From contig JAFQFV010000009.1 of assembly GCA_017398555.1 (NCBI GenBank), positions 22,594 through 86,593 on the forward strand: DNA of 64,000 nucleotides, given 5' to 3'. The translations under genes were made by a program, and so were the position numbers. The DNA is from Alistipes sp. GTDB lineage: Bacteria; Bacteroidota; Bacteroidia; Bacteroidales; Rikenellaceae. Positions 1 to 8,748 of the stretch are shown here, in pieces; within the stretch, counting starts at the first letter, position 1; each line of letters begins with the position of its first letter. The notes under the pieces were generated by a model. It searched no databases and was not told the origin of the DNA. It saw only the letters and a program-made list of their open reading frames with translations.

Positions 1-101
1 AGCAGACCAATAATCTCTCCCGCCGGCAAACCGAGCGACAGCTTGTCGAACAGATTGCCCTTACGCGGGTAAGAAAAAGTTAGCTCATTAACCTTAATCA
101 T
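1..101 (-). CDS. ABC transporter ATP-binding protein, 5' part only
   Basis: The first 101 bases, read on the minus strand, start with ATG at 101-99 and stay open to the window edge. The 33 visible residues (beginning MIKVNELTFSYPRKGN, then FDKLSLGLPAGEIIGLL) match the N-terminal beta strands of an ABC ATPase just before the Walker A loop, which lies outside the window. The gene has its own promoter and a palindromic operator between the promoter and the ATG. Family knowledge: ATPases preceded by such operators often belong to GntR/YtrA-controlled export operons. Substrate is unknown. Confidence 0.8.
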   Translation of the reverse strand, partial: MIKVNELTFSYPRKGNLFDKLSLGLPAGEIIGL

Positions 102-130
102 AATTTTTAGGTTTTAATTGTGTTTGTTTA

Positions 131-152
131 GTGTATTAGTGCATTAATACAC
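131..152. promoter_or_regulatory. Palindromic operator, probably for a GntR/YtrA-type repressor
   Basis: A perfect 8-bp inverted repeat, GTGTATTA at 131-138 and TAATACAC at 145-152, is separated by 6 bp (GTGCAT). It overlaps the expected start of transcription of the minus-strand ABC ATPase promoter at 155-185. A perfect dyad at that place is typical of a repressor site. That the regulator is GntR/YtrA-like is inferred from the GTGTA...TACAC shape and the ABC target gene. The regulator gene is not in the window. Confidence 0.65.
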
Positions 153-154
153 TG

Positions 155-185
155 CAAAGGTAGCGAGAAATTTTTTGTTTCCAAA
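155..185 (-). promoter_or_regulatory. Promoter of the ABC ATPase gene
   Basis: On the minus strand TTTG (185-182) is followed by a 19-bp spacer and TACCTTTG (162-155), matching the Bacteroidota -33/-7 consensus. The predicted start near 148 lies inside the operator. Confidence 0.7.
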
Positions 186-205
186 TTTTTTCGACAAAAA
201 ATTAC

Positions 206-213
206 TATATTTG
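206..213 (+). promoter_or_regulatory. -7 element upstream of the secreted zinc-finger protein
   Basis: TATATTTG matches TAnnTTTG and lies 16 bp before the ATG at 230. No TTG is seen at the right distance upstream, so this is only a half match. Confidence 0.4.
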
Positions 214-229
214 TAAAAAATACCAAAAT

Positions 230-910
230 ATGAAGCGTTTACCTATGTTTATTATGGCTGTGGCACTTGCTTGTGGTGTGGCAGGGGCTCAGACATATTA
301 CTATGAGAGGGTGGCTGTAGTAGAGAATAATGTAAAGAGGTCAGCATCGGGAGATGGGCACTTTATTACATTTACTGCGAACGCTTGTTATGACTCTGAT
401 ATAGAGGGGTTTTCTGAAGATTTTGGTGTTTTGAAATATCAAGGGGTAACTTCTCGTAATTTACGCAACTATCAAGGGCAGAGTTATTTTGGTGAGGCTA
501 ATTACTACTTTGCGGCCGACCTATCTCGACTAAATATATATAAATCAGATGGCCAAATTTTGGTCTATGCTCGGAAAACTCCACCGTCAGGTGTGCGCAA
601 GTCCTCCCGTCAAAAAATCACAAAGTCTGCACCGATGCCTATTGTGATTCCATCAAGTGGAGATGTGAATATAGATGTATATGACAGCAGTGACGACAGC
701 CACAAAAAACATAAGGAGCAATCTCGATATGGATACTACACCTGCCCGACTTGTCATGGAACCAAACAGTGCCAAACTTGTGGAGGCGATGGTATATGGA
801 GAAATTCCTATGAGGGATTGAAAGATTATATGTGTCCTAACTGTCCGAATAGTTCAGGAAGATGCCCTTCTTGTAATGGGACAGGTAAAAAATATGGTAT
901 AATACGATAA
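230..910 (+). CDS. Secreted protein with C-terminal DnaJ-type zinc finger
   Basis: Hypothetical 226-residue protein. Residues 1-20 are a Sec signal peptide ending in AGA-Q. The middle (about 22-120) carries TYYYE, CYDSD..GF and DLSRLN blocks shared with the next gene, so the two are paralogues. A Lys/Ser/His-rich linker leads to a C-terminal module (172-215) with four CxxC pairs: CPTC, CQTC, CPNC and CPSC, each followed by glycines as in the DnaJ/RNA-thiolase style zinc finger, enough for two zinc ions. Zinc fingers of this type are normally cytosolic, so the signal peptide is odd. Function is unknown. Thirty-two bases of the signal peptide region are identical to those of the GH3 gene at 1420. 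Confidence 0.8.
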   Translation: MKRLPMFIMAVALACGVAGAQTYYYERVAVVENNVKRSASGDGHFITFTANACYDSDIEGFSEDFGVLKYQGVTSRNLRNYQGQSYFGEANYYFAADLSRLNIYKSDGQILVYARKTPPSGVRKSSRQKITKSAPMPIVIPSSGDVNIDVYDSSDDSHKKHKEQSRYGYYTCPTCHGTKQCQTCGGDGIWRNSYEGLKDYMCPNCPNSSGRCPSCNGTGKKYGIIR

Positions 911-922
911 AATTTTAGAGAT

Positions 923-1402
923 ATGAAACGATTTTTCCTTTTGGCATTTTTCGCCTTCTGTGTAAGTACAGCCTTTGGTCAGACCTACTATTACAAATAT
1001 CTTTATCACGTAGATAAGGATACCGGTGCAAAGAGTAAAAACCAATCATTTGTAAAGGAGGGTGGTTGTTATATGACATTTACCAATGGCCAAAATAATT
1101 GTTATAGGTCTGATAAGGATGGATTCAAAATGCAATTTGGTAGTGAAACATATAGATACATTGGTAGCGATAATGGTCGATTAGTCTATTACTTCAGTTA
1201 TAGAGATTCAGGAAATGTTTTTATGCAGAACTATCCGAAGAATTACTACTATTTCTCTACAGACTATTCGCGACTTAATATGTGGAGCGATTGTTCAGAC
1301 TTCAATATAGGAGGTGCTGCTCAGGGTGGAGGCGTTATTACAGTATATGAGCGTTCATCAGCACCTGTTCAGAAGAGCAATGCACCAGATCAACTGTGGT
1401 AA
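923..1402 (+). CDS. Secreted paralogue of the preceding protein, without zinc finger
   Basis: A 159-residue hypothetical protein with a signal peptide (residues 1-19, ending AFG-Q). After cleavage it begins TYYYKYLYH, comparable with TYYYERVAV in the upstream gene, and shares CYRSDKDGF and DYSRLNMW blocks and a closing ITVYER strand (upstream LVYARK). It stops where the zinc-finger linker of its neighbour begins. The 12-bp gap suggests co-transcription. The two look like a tandem duplication in which one copy gained or lost the finger. No known family is recognised. Confidence 0.75.
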   Translation: MKRFFLLAFFAFCVSTAFGQTYYYKYLYHVDKDTGAKSKNQSFVKEGGCYMTFTNGQNNCYRSDKDGFKMQFGSETYRYIGSDNGRLVYYFSYRDSGNVFMQNYPKNYYYFSTDYSRLNMWSDCSDFNIGGAAQGGGVITVYERSSAPVQKSNAPDQLW

Positions 1403-1419
1403 CTAACTAAAACATAGGT

Positions 1420-3762
1420 ATGAAGAGAATTATTTTATCTTTTACAGCTGTGGCACTTGCTTGTGGTGTGGCAGGGGCAGAGGAGCTTAAACTCCGTGAG
1501 GATAATATCGATAAGATTGTGGCGGCGATGACTCTTGAGGAGAAGGCGCATCTTGTTGTAGGTGCCGATATGAAGAGCGTTGCTGTTGGTGGCGAGGTTG
1601 GTGATACTCAGAAGATTGTGCCGGGTGCGGCGGGTATTACATACGCGATACCTCGTCTGGGTATTCCGTCAATCGTCTTGGCTGATGGCCCTGCGGGTCT
1701 GCGTATATCTCCTACACGCAAGGATGACCCTAATACATACTACTGCACAGGCTTCCCTGTAGGTACTCACCTTGCAGCGACTTGGAATGATGATATTATC
1801 TACCAGGTTGGTAAGGCTATGGGTGAGGAGGTTAAGGAGTATGGTGTTGATATTCTCCTGGCTCCGGGTGTAAATATTATGCGTAATCCGCTCTGTGGTC
1901 GTAACTTTGAGTACTATTCGGAGGATCCACTGCTTGCAGGTCGTACTGCGGCAGCGATTATCAATGGTGTGGAGAGTAACGATGTAGGTACTTCGCTCAA
2001 GCACTTCTGCGCTAATAATCAGGAGATTAACCGTCTTGCAAACGATGCACGTATCTCACAGCGAGCTCTGCGCGAGATATATCTGCGTAACTTCGAGATT
2101 GCTGTTAAAAATTCACAGCCGTGGACTATTATGACCTCGTACAACTACCTCAATGGTCGTTACACATCGGAGGATAAGGGTCTGTTGGAGGATGTGTTGC
2201 GTGGTGAGTTTGGCTTTGAGGGTATGATTGTAACCGATTGGGACGGCGGATTGGATGCTGCGGCACAGATGGCGGCAGGAAATGATATGATTCAGCCCGG
2301 TGCGCAGAAACACTATGATAGAATTGTATCGTCAGTAAAGAACGGCACACTGAGTGAGGCAGACCTCGATAAGTGTGTTACCCGTATCCTGAAGTTGGTG
2401 GTAAAGACTCCGAAGTTCAAGGGTTACAAGTTCAGCAATAAGCCCGATTTGAAGGCTCACGCCGCAGTTACACGTGAGGTGGCAAGCGAGGGCTTTGTGC
2501 TGCTCAAGAATGATAATAGTGCCCTGCCGATGGTTGACGGTCAGAAGGTGGCTCTCTTTGGAGTTGGCAGCTACGACTTTATTGCCGGTGGCCGTGGCTC
2601 GGGTGATGTGAATAAGGCCTATGTTGTCGATATGCACGAGGGAATGACCTCAAATGGCATTGTGCTGGATAAGAAGCTCGATGACTACTATATGCAGTAT
2701 ATGGCAAAGGAGCGCAAGCGTATCGCTCCGCTCGATGAGCATCGTCGTTGGACACACTACACTCTGCGTCCAAATGAGATTAAGGATCCTCGTCAGCTTG
2801 TTGCAGGCAGTGCAGAGCGTGCCGATGTGGCAGTTATCACCTACTCGCGTAACTCTGCCGAGGGCTTTGAGCGCCATGTAAATCGTGATTTCAAGCTCCG
2901 TATCGATGAGACCGCGTTGCTCAATGAGGTGAGCCGTGAGTTCCGCGCTGCGGGTAAGAAGGTTGTCGTTGTGCTCAATGTTTGTGGCCCTGTTGAGGTG
3001 GCTTCATGGCGAGATAAGGTGGATGCAATCCTTGTCTGCTGGATGCCGGGCCAGGAGGGTGGTAACTCGGTTGCAGATGTCCTCTTAGGTCGAGTATCTC
3101 CATCGGGTCACCTGCCAATGAGTTTCCCTATCAGCTATGCGGATGTGCCATCGCAGAACTTCCCTGTAGATGTTCCTGAGTCGGGTCTGAACCAATCGTT
3201 TGAGAACTTCAGTTACGTAAATAAGTACTACGACCAGCCGAATGTGGACTATACAAACTATACAGAGGATATCTTTGTCGGCTATCGTCACTACGCAACA
3301 CGTGGCGTTGAGGTGGCATATCCATTTGGCCACGGATTGACATATACCGACTTTGAGCTCTCAGATATGAAGGTTAAGCGCGCTAAGGGTAACATTACTG
3401 TCAGCTGCAAGGTTACAAATACGGGTAGTCGTGCTGCAAAGCAGGTCGTTCAGCTCTACTCTACAGCCCTCTTCCCGGACCATGAGCGTCCGCTTGTTGA
3501 GCTTCGTGGATACTATAAGACTCCGACACTGAGCCCTGGACAGAGTAAGGTGGTGGAGATTAACATCTCGAATGACGATTTGGCTATCTTTATTGAGGAG
3601 CAGTCTGCATGGGTAGTTCCTGCGGGTGACTATCGCCTCTCTCTCGGATTTAGTAGTGCCGATTTGCGTGCAAATAAGGAGATATTTATCCCTACAACAA
3701 CGGTTGTTCGTAAGGTGACAGATATTCTTAAACCAACTGATGGCAAACTGTTTATCGAGTAG
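1420..3762 (+). CDS. Glycoside hydrolase family 3 beta-glucosidase
   Basis: A 780-residue exported GH3 enzyme that releases terminal beta-linked sugars from oligosaccharides. A signal peptide (1-20, ending VAGA-EE) is followed by the GH3 N-terminal barrel. This includes the LADGPAGLR block near 90, KHFCANNQE near 194, and the nucleophile motif MIVTDWDGG with Asp273. The GH3 C-terminal alpha/beta domain and a fibronectin III-like domain (about 665-750) complete the usual three-domain layout. Length is normal for the BglX-like group. It sits 17 bp after the second secreted protein and ends at a strong terminator. Substrate (glucose, xylose or other) cannot be read from sequence. Confidence 0.93.
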   Translation: MKRIILSFTAVALACGVAGAEELKLREDNIDKIVAAMTLEEKAHLVVGADMKSVAVGGEVGDTQKIVPGAAGITYAIPRLGIPSIVLADGPAGLRISPTRKDDPNTYYCTGFPVGTHLAATWNDDIIYQVGKAMGEEVKEYGVDILLAPGVNIMRNPLCGRNFEYYSEDPLLAGRTAAAIINGVESNDVGTSLKHFCANNQEINRLANDARISQRALREIYLRNFEIAVKNSQPWTIMTSYNYLNGRYTSEDKGLLEDVLRGEFGFEGMIVTDWDGGLDAAAQMAAGNDMIQPGAQKHYDRIVSSVKNGTLSEADLDKCVTRILKLVVKTPKFKGYKFSNKPDLKAHAAVTREVASEGFVLLKNDNSALPMVDGQKVALFGVGSYDFIAGGRGSGDVNKAYVVDMHEGMTSNGIVLDKKLDDYYMQYMAKERKRIAPLDEHRRWTHYTLRPNEIKDPRQLVAGSAERADVAVITYSRNSAEGFERHVNRDFKLRIDETALLNEVSREFRAAGKKVVVVLNVCGPVEVASWRDKVDAILVCWMPGQEGGNSVADVLLGRVSPSGHLPMSFPISYADVPSQNFPVDVPESGLNQSFENFSYVNKYYDQPNVDYTNYTEDIFVGYRHYATRGVEVAYPFGHGLTYTDFELSDMKVKRAKGNITVSCKVTNTGSRAAKQVVQLYSTALFPDHERPLVELRGYYKTPTLSPGQSKVVEINISNDDLAIFIEEQSAWVVPAGDYRLSLGFSSADLRANKEIFIPTTTVVRKVTDILKPTDGKLFIE

Positions 3763-3777
3763 TGAAGAGTGCGCTAT

Positions 3778-3821
3778 AAAACAAAAGACCGACCAATTTG
3801 AATTGGTCGGTCTTTTGTTTT
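3778..3821. terminator. Bidirectional terminator between GH3 gene and DUF3127 gene
   Basis: A perfect 21-bp stem with a 2-base gap (arms 3778-3798 and 3801-3821) has A-rich and T-rich flanks, so it can end transcription from both convergent genes. Confidence 0.85.
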
Positions 3822-3832
3822 GCCTATTCAGT

Positions 3833-4219
3833 TTAGAATGGCAGATCATCAACCTCCTGCGCCGCGCGAGCATAAGCAGGCTCCTCGGTAGGCATTGGGG
3901 CGTTATATGCCGGAGGGTTTATGCCTCCAGCTGGGGTTGGCGGCACCTCGCTCTTTGGAACGATTCTCCATGCGCGAACATCGGTGTACCACTTGCCGTT
4001 ATACTCACGAGACTCCACGTCAATAGATACGGTGTACTCAGTGCCGACAGTAAGACGAGCAACCTCCTCAGGCTTGTTGAAGAACGTTACACATATCTTA
4101 CGAGGGTATTGCGACTGGCTCTTCATATCGAAGATTACCTCCTGACGCTGCCAAGCACCACGAGCTGACTGACCGCTTGTGGCAGGCATAATTCTAAATA
4201 CTGTTCCTTCAAATTCCAT
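3833..4219 (-). CDS. DUF3127 protein, SSB-like OB fold
   Basis: A 128-residue protein of the DUF3127 family, small proteins with an OB fold common in Bacteroidota. The N-terminal 85 residues hold the family pattern: MEFEGTVFRI, QEVIFDM, then KICVTFF. A Pro/Ala-rich linker leads to an acidic tip EVDDLPF, very like the C-terminal tip (DDIPF) by which SSB recruits repair proteins. A role in single-stranded DNA or RNA binding is therefore inferred. It has its own promoter and ends at the shared terminator. Confidence 0.85.
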   Translation of the reverse strand: MEFEGTVFRIMPATSGQSARGAWQRQEVIFDMKSQSQYPRKICVTFFNKPEEVARLTVGTEYTVSIDVESREYNGKWYTDVRAWRIVPKSEVPPTPAGGINPPAYNAPMPTEEPAYARAAQEVDDLPF

Positions 4220-4256
4220 TATGCTAAAGTATTAATAATCGTGTAATAATATACTA

Positions 4257-4288
4257 CAAAGGTAGTGGTAAAATGTGTAAAAAACAAA
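4257..4288 (-). promoter_or_regulatory. Promoter of the DUF3127 gene
   Basis: On the minus strand TTTG (4288-4285), a 20-bp spacer and TACCTTTG (4264-4257) match the Bacteroidota consensus. The start codon is at 4219. Confidence 0.75.
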
Positions 4289-4317
4289 AAAAGAGATTGA
4301 TAAATCAACCTCTTTTT
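4283..4317 (-). terminator. Terminator of tRNA-Leu
   Basis: On the minus strand, AAAAAGAG pairs with CTCTTTTT around an inner TTGA/TCAA pair, followed by a T run. It begins right after the tRNA and overlaps the -33 region of the DUF3127 promoter. Confidence 0.6.
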
Positions 4318-4403
4318 GGTGCCCAGGACGAGACTCGAACTCACACGGGCTAATGCCCACTACCCCCTCAAAGTAGCGTGTCTACCAATTCCACCACCTG
4401 GGC
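4317..4403 (-). tRNA. tRNA-Leu(GAG)
   Basis: An 87-nt class II tRNA. The acceptor arms are GCCCAGG and CCTGGGC, with discriminator A and an encoded CCA end. The anticodon stem CTACT/GGTAG encloses loop TTGAGGG, giving anticodon GAG. A long variable arm and the T loop GAGTTCGAGTC are present. Confidence 0.96.
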
Positions 4404-4434
4404 CTACAAGTTGCTATCTTTCTCAATAGCGGTG

Positions 4435-4465
4435 CAAAGATATGGCAAAAAAAGTTATCCTGCAA
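4435..4465 (-). promoter_or_regulatory. Promoter of tRNA-Leu
   Basis: On the minus strand TTG (4465-4463), 20 bp, then TATCTTTG (4442-4435). It lies about 30 bp upstream of the tRNA. Confidence 0.7.
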
Positions 4466-4482
4466 CTTTTTTTGTAAAAAAA

Positions 4483-6360
4483 TTAATTTTTCTTCAGAAT
4501 AGCGCCCAAAATACCCTCCGTATCATACCCGCAGAGCGAATATAACTCGGCAGCAGAACCCTGCTCGATGAACTTATCGTCAATGCCGAGGCTCGAAATG
4601 GTCGGGTGCAGATTGTTGTCGGCAAGGACTTTTGTTACAGCCTCGCCTACGCCACCGCGAAGAATACCATCCTCGACAGTAATTACTCTATCAAAACGCT
4701 TTCCGACCTCAGTAATAAGCTGCTCGTCGAGAGGTTTTGCGTAGATGAGGTCATATACGGCAACTGAAACCCCCTCTGCTGCTGCCCTCTCTGCCGCCTC
4801 GAGGGCAAAAGATACCGTCTTACCGATGGCAAGTATCGCCACATCTCTACCATCCTTTACCAGCTCACCCTTGCCTATAGGCATGCTTTGGAACTCCTTG
4901 TCGCGCCACTTTGTGCCCACGCCATAGCCGCGAGGGTATCGGATAGCGAACGGAATACCGCTCTGAAGAGCCGTATGCATAAGGTTGCGCAGCTGAGCCT
5001 CATTGCTCGGCGCTGCAACGACCATATTAGGGATGCAGGCGAGGTATGCAAGGTCGAACGCTCCGTGGTGTGTTGCACCATCCTCGCCCACAAGGCCTCC
5101 ACGGTCAAGGCAGAGTACTACAGGGAGATTTTGCAGTGCCACATCGTGGATAATACTGTCGTACGCGCGCTGCATAAAGGTCGAGTAGATGTTGCAGAAT
5201 GGCACCTGACCCGATGCTGCCAGACCTGCCGAGAATGTTACGGCGTGTGCCTCGGCAATACCTACATCGAAGCAACGCTCAGGCAGCTGCGCCATCATTA
5301 TATTCATCGAACAGCCCGTAGGCATAGCCGGTGTAACGCCCACAACGCGGCTATCGCGTGTAGCCAAATCGAGCAAAGTTTGACCAAAGACATCCTGATA
5401 GCGATCCTTGCCCGAATGGGACTCTATTCGCTCGCCAGTGTCGGGGTTGAACTTGCCCGGTGCGTGCCATACCGGCAGATCCTGCTCGGCAGGAGTATAA
5501 CCGTGACCCTTCATCGTCAGCACGTGCAACAGCTTTGGTGAGTGTATATCTTTCAGAGCGGAGAGCGTGCGTACCAACTGCTTTACGTCGTGACCATCTA
5601 TACGGCCGAAATATCTGAAACCGAAGCTCTCGAAGAGGTTGCTGTTCTGCAAAAGACCGTGTTTAATTCCATTGCCTACCTTACGACACAATCTGAGCAG
5701 GCGCGGGGTATGTGAGAGCGCCGACCAGAGTCGCTGCTTGAAGGTGTTGTATGACTTTGAGGTGGACATACGCAGCAGATAGTCGTTCAGAGCACCTGTT
5801 GCGCGGTCGATAGCCATATTGTTGTCGTTCAGAATGACTAACAGGTCACTATTGCGGTCGGCTCCTGCATTGTTAAGACCCTCAAAGGCCAGACCTCCTG
5901 TCATCGAGCCATCGCCGATAACGGCAATAGCCTTACTCTTCTTGCCCTGCAGCTGAGCCGCCTTAACCATACCGAGTGCCGCCGAGATTGATACAGAGGC
6001 GTGACCTGCACCAAAGGAGTCATACTCACTCTCAGCCATACGCGGGAAGCCGCTGATGCCACCAAGTTTGCGGTTGGTGGCAAAGGCGTCACGACGAGAG
6101 GTAATAATCTTATGGGCGTATGCCTGATGACCTACATCCCATACAAGTTTATCGTTTGGAGTGTCATAGACATAGTGAATAGCCACGGCAATCTCTACCG
6201 CACCAAGTGATGAGGCGAGGTGTCCCGGATTTTTTGCACACTGCTCGATGATATATTGACGCACCTCCTGGCAATATTGCGGTAGCTGGTCGATAGAGAG
6301 CTGTCGCAAATCGGCAGGAGAGTTTACTTGATATAGATATTTATACTCGATATGTGTCAT
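4483..6360 (-). CDS. dxs: 1-deoxy-D-xylulose-5-phosphate synthase
   Basis: A 625-residue thiamine diphosphate enzyme that condenses pyruvate with glyceraldehyde 3-phosphate, the first step of the MEP isoprenoid pathway. Visible family blocks are KLVWDVGHQAYAHK (about 71-84), the ThDP/Mg motif GDGSMTGG (149-154) with the downstream NDNNMAID, and, in the transketolase-like second half, EDGATHHGAFDLAYL with the catalytic Glu, followed by PRGYGVG. Length is standard. It is the last gene of the dapF-tamL-dxs operon, 12 bp after tamL. The products feed undecaprenyl phosphate and quinones. Confidence 0.97.
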   Translation of the reverse strand: MTHIEYKYLYQVNSPADLRQLSIDQLPQYCQEVRQYIIEQCAKNPGHLASSLGAVEIAVAIHYVYDTPNDKLVWDVGHQAYAHKIITSRRDAFATNRKLGGISGFPRMAESEYDSFGAGHASVSISAALGMVKAAQLQGKKSKAIAVIGDGSMTGGLAFEGLNNAGADRNSDLLVILNDNNMAIDRATGALNDYLLRMSTSKSYNTFKQRLWSALSHTPRLLRLCRKVGNGIKHGLLQNSNLFESFGFRYFGRIDGHDVKQLVRTLSALKDIHSPKLLHVLTMKGHGYTPAEQDLPVWHAPGKFNPDTGERIESHSGKDRYQDVFGQTLLDLATRDSRVVGVTPAMPTGCSMNIMMAQLPERCFDVGIAEAHAVTFSAGLAASGQVPFCNIYSTFMQRAYDSIIHDVALQNLPVVLCLDRGGLVGEDGATHHGAFDLAYLACIPNMVVAAPSNEAQLRNLMHTALQSGIPFAIRYPRGYGVGTKWRDKEFQSMPIGKGELVKDGRDVAILAIGKTVSFALEAAERAAAEGVSVAVYDLIYAKPLDEQLITEVGKRFDRVITVEDGILRGGVGEAVTKVLADNNLHPTISSLGIDDKFIEQGSAAELYSLCGYDTEGILGAILKKN

Positions 6361-6372
6361 GCTGTTAATGCT

Positions 6373-8748
6373 TTAGAATGGATAACCTACACCGAAGTTA
6401 AGAGATGTATTCTTCCATTTGAAGTTGTGAATCCATCGTTCGCCGACAGGTTTATTCGGATTGTGCAGCTGAATACCCCAATCCAGACGAAGGACTGCAA
6501 ACTTAATATCTAATCTAAGTCCGATACCTGTATTGAAACCAAGCTGTTTGTAGAAATCTTTGAAGCGGAAGACCGAACTTTCAGGATATTCTACATCATT
6601 ATGGCCCATATACCACACGTTACCCAAATCGAAGAATGTTGCGCCGTGCAGCATGCTCCATATCGGGAAGCGGAACTCGAGATTGGCCTCCAGCTTAGTA
6701 TCTCCGAGCTGTGTCGGATAGACTACATTCTCCGGCAGCGGACTTGAGCCGGGACCCAATGTACGCGGCGCCCAGCCTCGCATACTGTTACTACCACCGG
6801 CATAGAACATTCGGTCGAAAGGTATGGCATCAGAGTTTCCGTATGCTACACCTAAGCCTGCATAGAGGCGACCGGCGATAGCGCACTTCTCGCCAAGCAT
6901 AATTCGCTGCGAGAGACTCACATCCGCACGCACATACTGAGAGTATCGTATGCCGAGCAGATTGTAATAGTTCTCGCCCGAAACAGGCTTTGAGAATAGG
7001 TGCATAAGGCCATCAACGGTATTTCCCGCCAGCTCTACATTTACTCGCACAAAGGTCTGATTGAGAGAACTCTCCGCCCTCGGGTTGTTGTATGTGTAGG
7101 AGCCGGACATGCCGACAATCAGCTGCGACTCGTAGCTGCGCTTGAGGTACTCGTTCTTCAGCCCGTCAAAAAATGCCTGGTCGATATAGCTGACATTCAC
7201 CCAGTTGATATTTATAGGTCGCAGGGTGAATGAGGAGTTGGACATATTACGCCAAGAGTATGACCAGATGGCACTCGACAAATCACGGCGGTAGTATGGT
7301 CGGTTTTGGTAGTTATACGATATCTCAAAGCGGGTCTTTGGAGCACTGATATTACTCAATCCTGTAGTATGAATACCCAAAAACCGAGGGAATGAGAGAC
7401 CTGCAGACAGTCCCCACTCAAGAGCACTGCGACGAGGCGCATCAGGTGCGCGCATATACTCATATCCCACCATACCCGTAATATCGAGCAGCTCCGCACC
7501 GCGGAATACGTTTCTGTTCTGGTAACCCACAGAGGCCTTCAGACCATAGAAACTTGAGGTCGTTGTGCCCTCCAACTCCGCCTTGATGCTCTGCTTGAGC
7601 GATGGTGTGCAGAGTATCTTACAGTCGAGATACTGCTCGCGGGTGTAGTTGAGCAGAATAGAGTCCGAACCACCAACGTATGTGAGGTAGGTCTTATCAG
7701 TTGATGTAGAGTCGGGCACCTCGGTAAAGTTTATGCGGGCACTCTTAAAGCCCATCTGTAGCAGGTTGTTGTATGTTCGCTGCACGTGCGACGAGTTGTA
7801 AATCGCACCCGGATAGAGGGCAACCGCCGGGCGGAGTACCTTAGGACGGATGTATGGCTGTTTGCCGTCAAAGAGCACCTCTAAACCGTTGTAGGAGGTG
7901 GTGTCGAGGGTGAACATATACTCCTTGCGCGACTTGTCTGCTACGGCATTGTAGCCGGGTAGGATGTCGATGTTGCGCAGGCGATAGACGGCATTGTTGT
8001 CATAGATAGCCTCTCCACGATTTGTATAGCCCGATAATTTCTGTTTAACAATCATCGTCAGCGCCACGCGATTCTTTTGCTTGAGTGTATCGGCAATGTA
8101 GCTGATATTTCCGACAGAGAAGTTGTAGTATCCACGATTTTTGAGCATGGTGGCAATGCGCTCACGCTCGGCATCAAGGGTGGCTACGTTGTATATATCT
8201 CCGTTGCGTATCAGACAATTAACCGTATCCGGCGACAAAATCGGCTCAAGGAAGCGGTCGCGGAAGTCATAACTTATACCGTCGATGATGTATGGCTGAT
8301 TTTGAGTCAGAGCGTATGTCACCTTTGCGCGCTTCTTGCGATATGTGGTGTCAATCTCACACTCAACCTCCGAGGCGAAGTATCCGTGTAGGTCGAGGCA
8401 GATTTTGAGATTTTTGCGGCTCTTCTCGCTCTCATCCACGCTCAGCAGCACAGGCTCCTCGCCAATCTTACGCTTGAGGTTGTTCCACCAATTATCCTTC
8501 TCAGGATTGGCGAGATTGTACATCTCTACATAGAAGTTTGTCCCCAAAAAGTGTTTGTTTGGGGTCTGGCGGATATACTTTGCAACATCCTCGGCAGAGA
8601 TTCGCTCTGATTTTGGGGTCTCTTTGTCGGTCTTTATCTCGACCTTTTGCAACAGATATGTACCGTCGGGAAGATTACGTGTAACATTGCACGACAACGC
8701 AACCGTTATCGCGACAAGCAATGTCACTATAATCCAAAATCTCCTCAT
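6373..8748 (-). CDS. TamL-like Omp85 outer-membrane lipoprotein
   Basis: A 791-residue BamA/TamA-type protein. It starts with a lipoprotein signal peptide (VALS-C at about 20), unusual for Omp85 proteins but known for TamL, the lipidated Bacteroidota counterpart of TamA. The N-terminal half, with VTRNLPDGTYLL and an ERERIATMLKNRGYYNF block typical of POTRA domains, is followed by a C-terminal barrel containing GGSNSMRGWAPRTLGPG and ending in a terminal Phe (VGYPF), the usual barrel signal. It likely helps insert outer-membrane or surface proteins. Its ATG directly abuts the dapF stop codon, so translation is probably coupled. Confidence 0.85.
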   Translation of the reverse strand: MRRFWIIVTLLVAITVALSCNVTRNLPDGTYLLQKVEIKTDKETPKSERISAEDVAKYIRQTPNKHFLGTNFYVEMYNLANPEKDNWWNNLKRKIGEEPVLLSVDESEKSRKNLKICLDLHGYFASEVECEIDTTYRKKRAKVTYALTQNQPYIIDGISYDFRDRFLEPILSPDTVNCLIRNGDIYNVATLDAERERIATMLKNRGYYNFSVGNISYIADTLKQKNRVALTMIVKQKLSGYTNRGEAIYDNNAVYRLRNIDILPGYNAVADKSRKEYMFTLDTTSYNGLEVLFDGKQPYIRPKVLRPAVALYPGAIYNSSHVQRTYNNLLQMGFKSARINFTEVPDSTSTDKTYLTYVGGSDSILLNYTREQYLDCKILCTPSLKQSIKAELEGTTTSSFYGLKASVGYQNRNVFRGAELLDITGMVGYEYMRAPDAPRRSALEWGLSAGLSFPRFLGIHTTGLSNISAPKTRFEISYNYQNRPYYRRDLSSAIWSYSWRNMSNSSFTLRPININWVNVSYIDQAFFDGLKNEYLKRSYESQLIVGMSGSYTYNNPRAESSLNQTFVRVNVELAGNTVDGLMHLFSKPVSGENYYNLLGIRYSQYVRADVSLSQRIMLGEKCAIAGRLYAGLGVAYGNSDAIPFDRMFYAGGSNSMRGWAPRTLGPGSSPLPENVVYPTQLGDTKLEANLEFRFPIWSMLHGATFFDLGNVWYMGHNDVEYPESSVFRFKDFYKQLGFNTGIGLRLDIKFAVLRLDWGIQLHNPNKPVGERWIHNFKWKNTSLNFGVGYPF

